Below are positions 16,478 to 18,021 of a stretch of 18,021 nt of DNA, one piece after another. The position numbers and the translations under genes are program-made. The stretch comes from Bacteroidota bacterium (GTDB lineage: Bacteria; Bacteroidota; Bacteroidia; Flavobacteriales; Flavobacteriaceae), in assembly GCA_024280815.1 (NCBI GenBank), contig JAJRPL010000138.1, forward strand, positions 1-18,021. Reading direction: 5' to 3'. Numbering within the stretch: the first letter of the stretch is position 1; each line of letters opens with the position of its first letter. The notes below the pieces were generated by a model, which ran no database searches, had not been told where the DNA came from, and worked only from the letters and a program-made list of their open reading frames with translations.

Positions 16478-17407
16478 TTATTGTTCAATATCTTTTAATA
16501 ACTCTAATGTAAATAATTCATTTTCATTAATATGGTGTGAATCTTTTAACCACATTTCATACTTTTTATCCCATAAATCACCCCCAAAACTATAATCTAA
16601 ATAAGAAATATTTTGATTTTTATCTGATAAATTATGAAAAATAGATTTTATGTCTTTAATATCTTTTTGACTCTTACTGAACGTTTCATCTTCTGGTGCA
16701 GTAAATAAAATTAAGTTGATATGATTACTTTTACAAATCTCTACCAAAGCATTAAACTCTTCAAAAAGAAAAGGGTCAACACCAGCAATATGATCAGGAA
16801 AAACAACTTCCATATCACTAATATTAAACGTATAATCTACTGTTAAAGGTGATTTAGCTTTAAATTTAATTGCATAAGAAATATCATTTTTTGAACTTTC
16901 AGTTTCTGAAAACTGTTGTAAGCTCATTTTAAATGATTTTTTAATATCTACTAACAGATCATCATCATATTTTAAAATATGCACAAATAAGCTTGGATCT
17001 TTTATAAATAAGTCTCCAGCAATGTTATGTAAATGAGTCCTTTCATTGTTAAATGTAAACCAAGAAACCTCTAATAATACAAGGCTAGGCTTCTTACTAC
17101 TATTTTGTAAGTATGCCTCTAATGTTAATTTTGAAATTGAAATATTTGCGGAGGAATATCCAAGTAAAGCAACCGATTTTTTCAAAGTATCCTCCATAAC
17201 AGTTTTATCTAATGCAGATAATAATTTACTATTACCCAAAGCTAATATGTCAATATCCTTTTCATGAAACGCATACTCAAAATCTTTATAATAATACCAA
17301 GTAGAAGCATGAAAATGATGATTTCGACTTGCATAACTAATTAAAAGTAAGAAACCAAGAATCAAAGGAATTAAAAATATCGATATTTTAAGTAGGTATT
17401 TTTTCAT
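16478..17407 (-). CDS. SGNH-like membrane-anchored protein, GNSK type (309 aa)
   Basis: The protein starts with a strong signal anchor (LLKISIFLIPLILGFLLLIS, about 5-24). The block I-like segment is IDILALGNSKLLSALDKTV with Ser60; LLGYSSANISISKLTLEAYL (about 81-100) follows and resembles the SGNH block II region, then LVLLEVSWFTFN near 110. The C-terminal motif DSHHINENEL supplies D289-x-x-H292, so the catalytic set looks complete. I infer an extracytoplasmic acyltransferase or esterase related in role to the two plus-strand SGNH proteins, although it is encoded on the other strand. Its ATG overlaps the stop of the upstream GT4 gene by 4 bp (ATGA, 17404-17407), so it belongs to that transcription unit. 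It could instead be an unrelated lipid or glycan esterase. Confidence 0.7.
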   Translation of the reverse strand: MKKYLLKISIFLIPLILGFLLLISYASRNHHFHASTWYYYKDFEYAFHEKDIDILALGNSKLLSALDKTVMEDTLKKSVALLGYSSANISISKLTLEAYLQNSSKKPSLVLLEVSWFTFNNERTHLHNIAGDLFIKDPSLFVHILKYDDDLLVDIKKSFKMSLQQFSETESSKNDISYAIKFKAKSPLTVDYTFNISDMEVVFPDHIAGVDPFLFEEFNALVEICKSNHINLILFTAPEDETFSKSQKDIKDIKSIFHNLSDKNQNISYLDYSFGGDLWDKKYEMWLKDSHHINENELFTLELLKDIEQ

Positions 17408-18021
17408 CTATTAACTACATCATTGTATATTTCTTGTAGCTTTTTTATTAAAACAGTGTTGTCATAATTAAGCTCTACGTTTTTCCTTCCAGCTTTACCC
17501 ATACGGGTTTTAAGGTTAGAATCTAATATAAGTTGTTCAACAGCGCTTACAAAACCTTCCAAATTTTCTTCTTCTATAACAAAACCACTTTCATTAGCTA
17601 ACATTCCATATTTCATACCGCCAACATCAGATACAATAACCGGTAATTCCATCGCTTGTGCTTCTTGAATCACCAAGCCTTGGGTTTCAGCACGACCCGT
17701 TTCTGTATCATAACGTCCTGGTAATATAAAAACATCTGCCTCTTCGAAATGTTGAATTATAGCTTTTTGCGAAAGGTTTCCATGAAAAAAAATACTGTTT
17801 TCTATTTTAGATGATTTTACTTTTTTTAGTAATTGATCTTTCAATATACCATCTCCAATTATATGAAGCTTTACCTGAGTGTAGCCTAATTCATGTAGTC
17901 GATTTATAATTTCTACTACTAAATCAGGACCTTTTAAAGCTATTAATTTACCACAAAAAACCATATTAAAGTATAGCTGGTTGGTTTTAGCCTGCATTTT
18001 TTTAAAAAATCTTGTATCCAA
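17404..18021 (-). CDS. GT4-family glycosyltransferase, 3' part (cut by the window edge)
   Basis: The C-terminal nucleotide-sugar-binding domain of a GT4 enzyme. The visible frame begins at the edge with a TTG codon, but this is not a start: DTRFF there is the end of the conserved G-(V/M)-D-x-x-x-F loop that joins the two GT-B domains, so about 180 residues lie beyond the window. Visible motifs are VFCGKLIALKGPDLVVEI, LHIIGDGILKDQL, FFHGNLSQKAII, VFILPGRYDTETG and the E-x7-E motif AETQGLVIQEAQAMELPV followed by IVSDVGG. The REF-like loop GRYDTETGRAETQG is longer than usual. It is coupled to the SGNH-like gene by a 4-bp overlap. Sugar specificity is unknown. Confidence 0.92.
   Translation of the reverse strand: MDTRFFKKMQAKTNQLYFNMVFCGKLIALKGPDLVVEIINRLHELGYTQVKLHIIGDGILKDQLLKKVKSSKIENSIFFHGNLSQKAIIQHFEEADVFILPGRYDTETGRAETQGLVIQEAQAMELPVIVSDVGGMKYGMLANESGFVIEEENLEGFVSAVEQLILDSNLKTRMGKAGRKNVELNYDNTVLIKKLQEIYNDVVNR

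Noticed and set aside
17046..17267. Plus-strand open frame of 73 codons
   Set aside because: It is antisense to the block I region of the GNSK-type SGNH-like gene and has no supporting features.
18019..18021. TTG codon at the window edge as the start of the right-hand GT4 gene
   Set aside because: The residues that follow are the middle of a GT-B protein (the D-x-x-x-F loop before the C-terminal domain), so the gene continues beyond the window.

Overview
The window is a polysaccharide (O-antigen, capsule or exopolysaccharide) biosynthesis locus. The DNA is strongly AT-rich, and leaders upstream of start codons are A/T-rich without Shine-Dalgarno motifs. One good TTTG-N18-TAnnTTT-type promoter is visible. 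Together with the families present, this points to a member of Bacteroidota, most likely Flavobacteriaceae. I cannot name a genus or species from sequence alone.

Layout, in transcription order. (1) At the right edge on the minus strand lies the 3' part of a GT4 glycosyltransferase (17404-18021, cut by the window), which shares an ATGA overlap with a membrane-anchored SGNH-like protein (16478-17407). (2) Facing them on the plus strand is a cassette of an MBOAT O-acyltransferase (13031-14467) and two further SGNH-like proteins (14470-15426, 15560-16477). Its last stop codon abuts the stop codon of the opposing SGNH gene. (3) A 269-bp divergent spacer (12762-13030) holds the cassette promoter. 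(4) A long, tightly packed minus-strand operon runs from 12761 to 89: GT2, GT4, asparagine-synthase-like protein, GT4, GT4, FkbM methyltransferase, GT2 with N- and C-terminal extensions, GT4, GT4, Wzy/ligase-type membrane protein and a broken GT4. (5) A low-complexity direct repeat occupies the left edge (1-103).

How the genes fit together (inference from families): nine glycosyltransferases (seven GT4, two GT2) assemble a glycan on the cytoplasmic face. The FkbM protein probably O-methylates it, and the asparagine-synthase-like protein may amidate an acidic sugar. The Wzy/WaaL-type protein polymerises or ligates the product outside the inner membrane. The MBOAT protein passes an acyl group, probably acetyl, across the membrane to one or more SGNH-fold partners, as in the AlgI/AlgJ/AlgX, PatA/PatB and DltB/DltD systems. 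No flippase, chain-length regulator, initiating transferase or sugar-nucleotide gene is present here, so the locus must continue outside the window.

The main oddities are: a single in-frame TAA splitting the last GT4 gene; a missing ATG in front of the first membrane helix of the Wzy/ligase gene, where one G-to-T change in an ATGA overlap would explain everything; one MBOAT with three different SGNH-like partners, one of which has Asn in place of the usual Asp of the D-x-x-H motif; and an asparagine-synthase-like protein lacking its glutaminase active site. I see no RNA genes, CRISPR arrays, insertion sequences or integrases.
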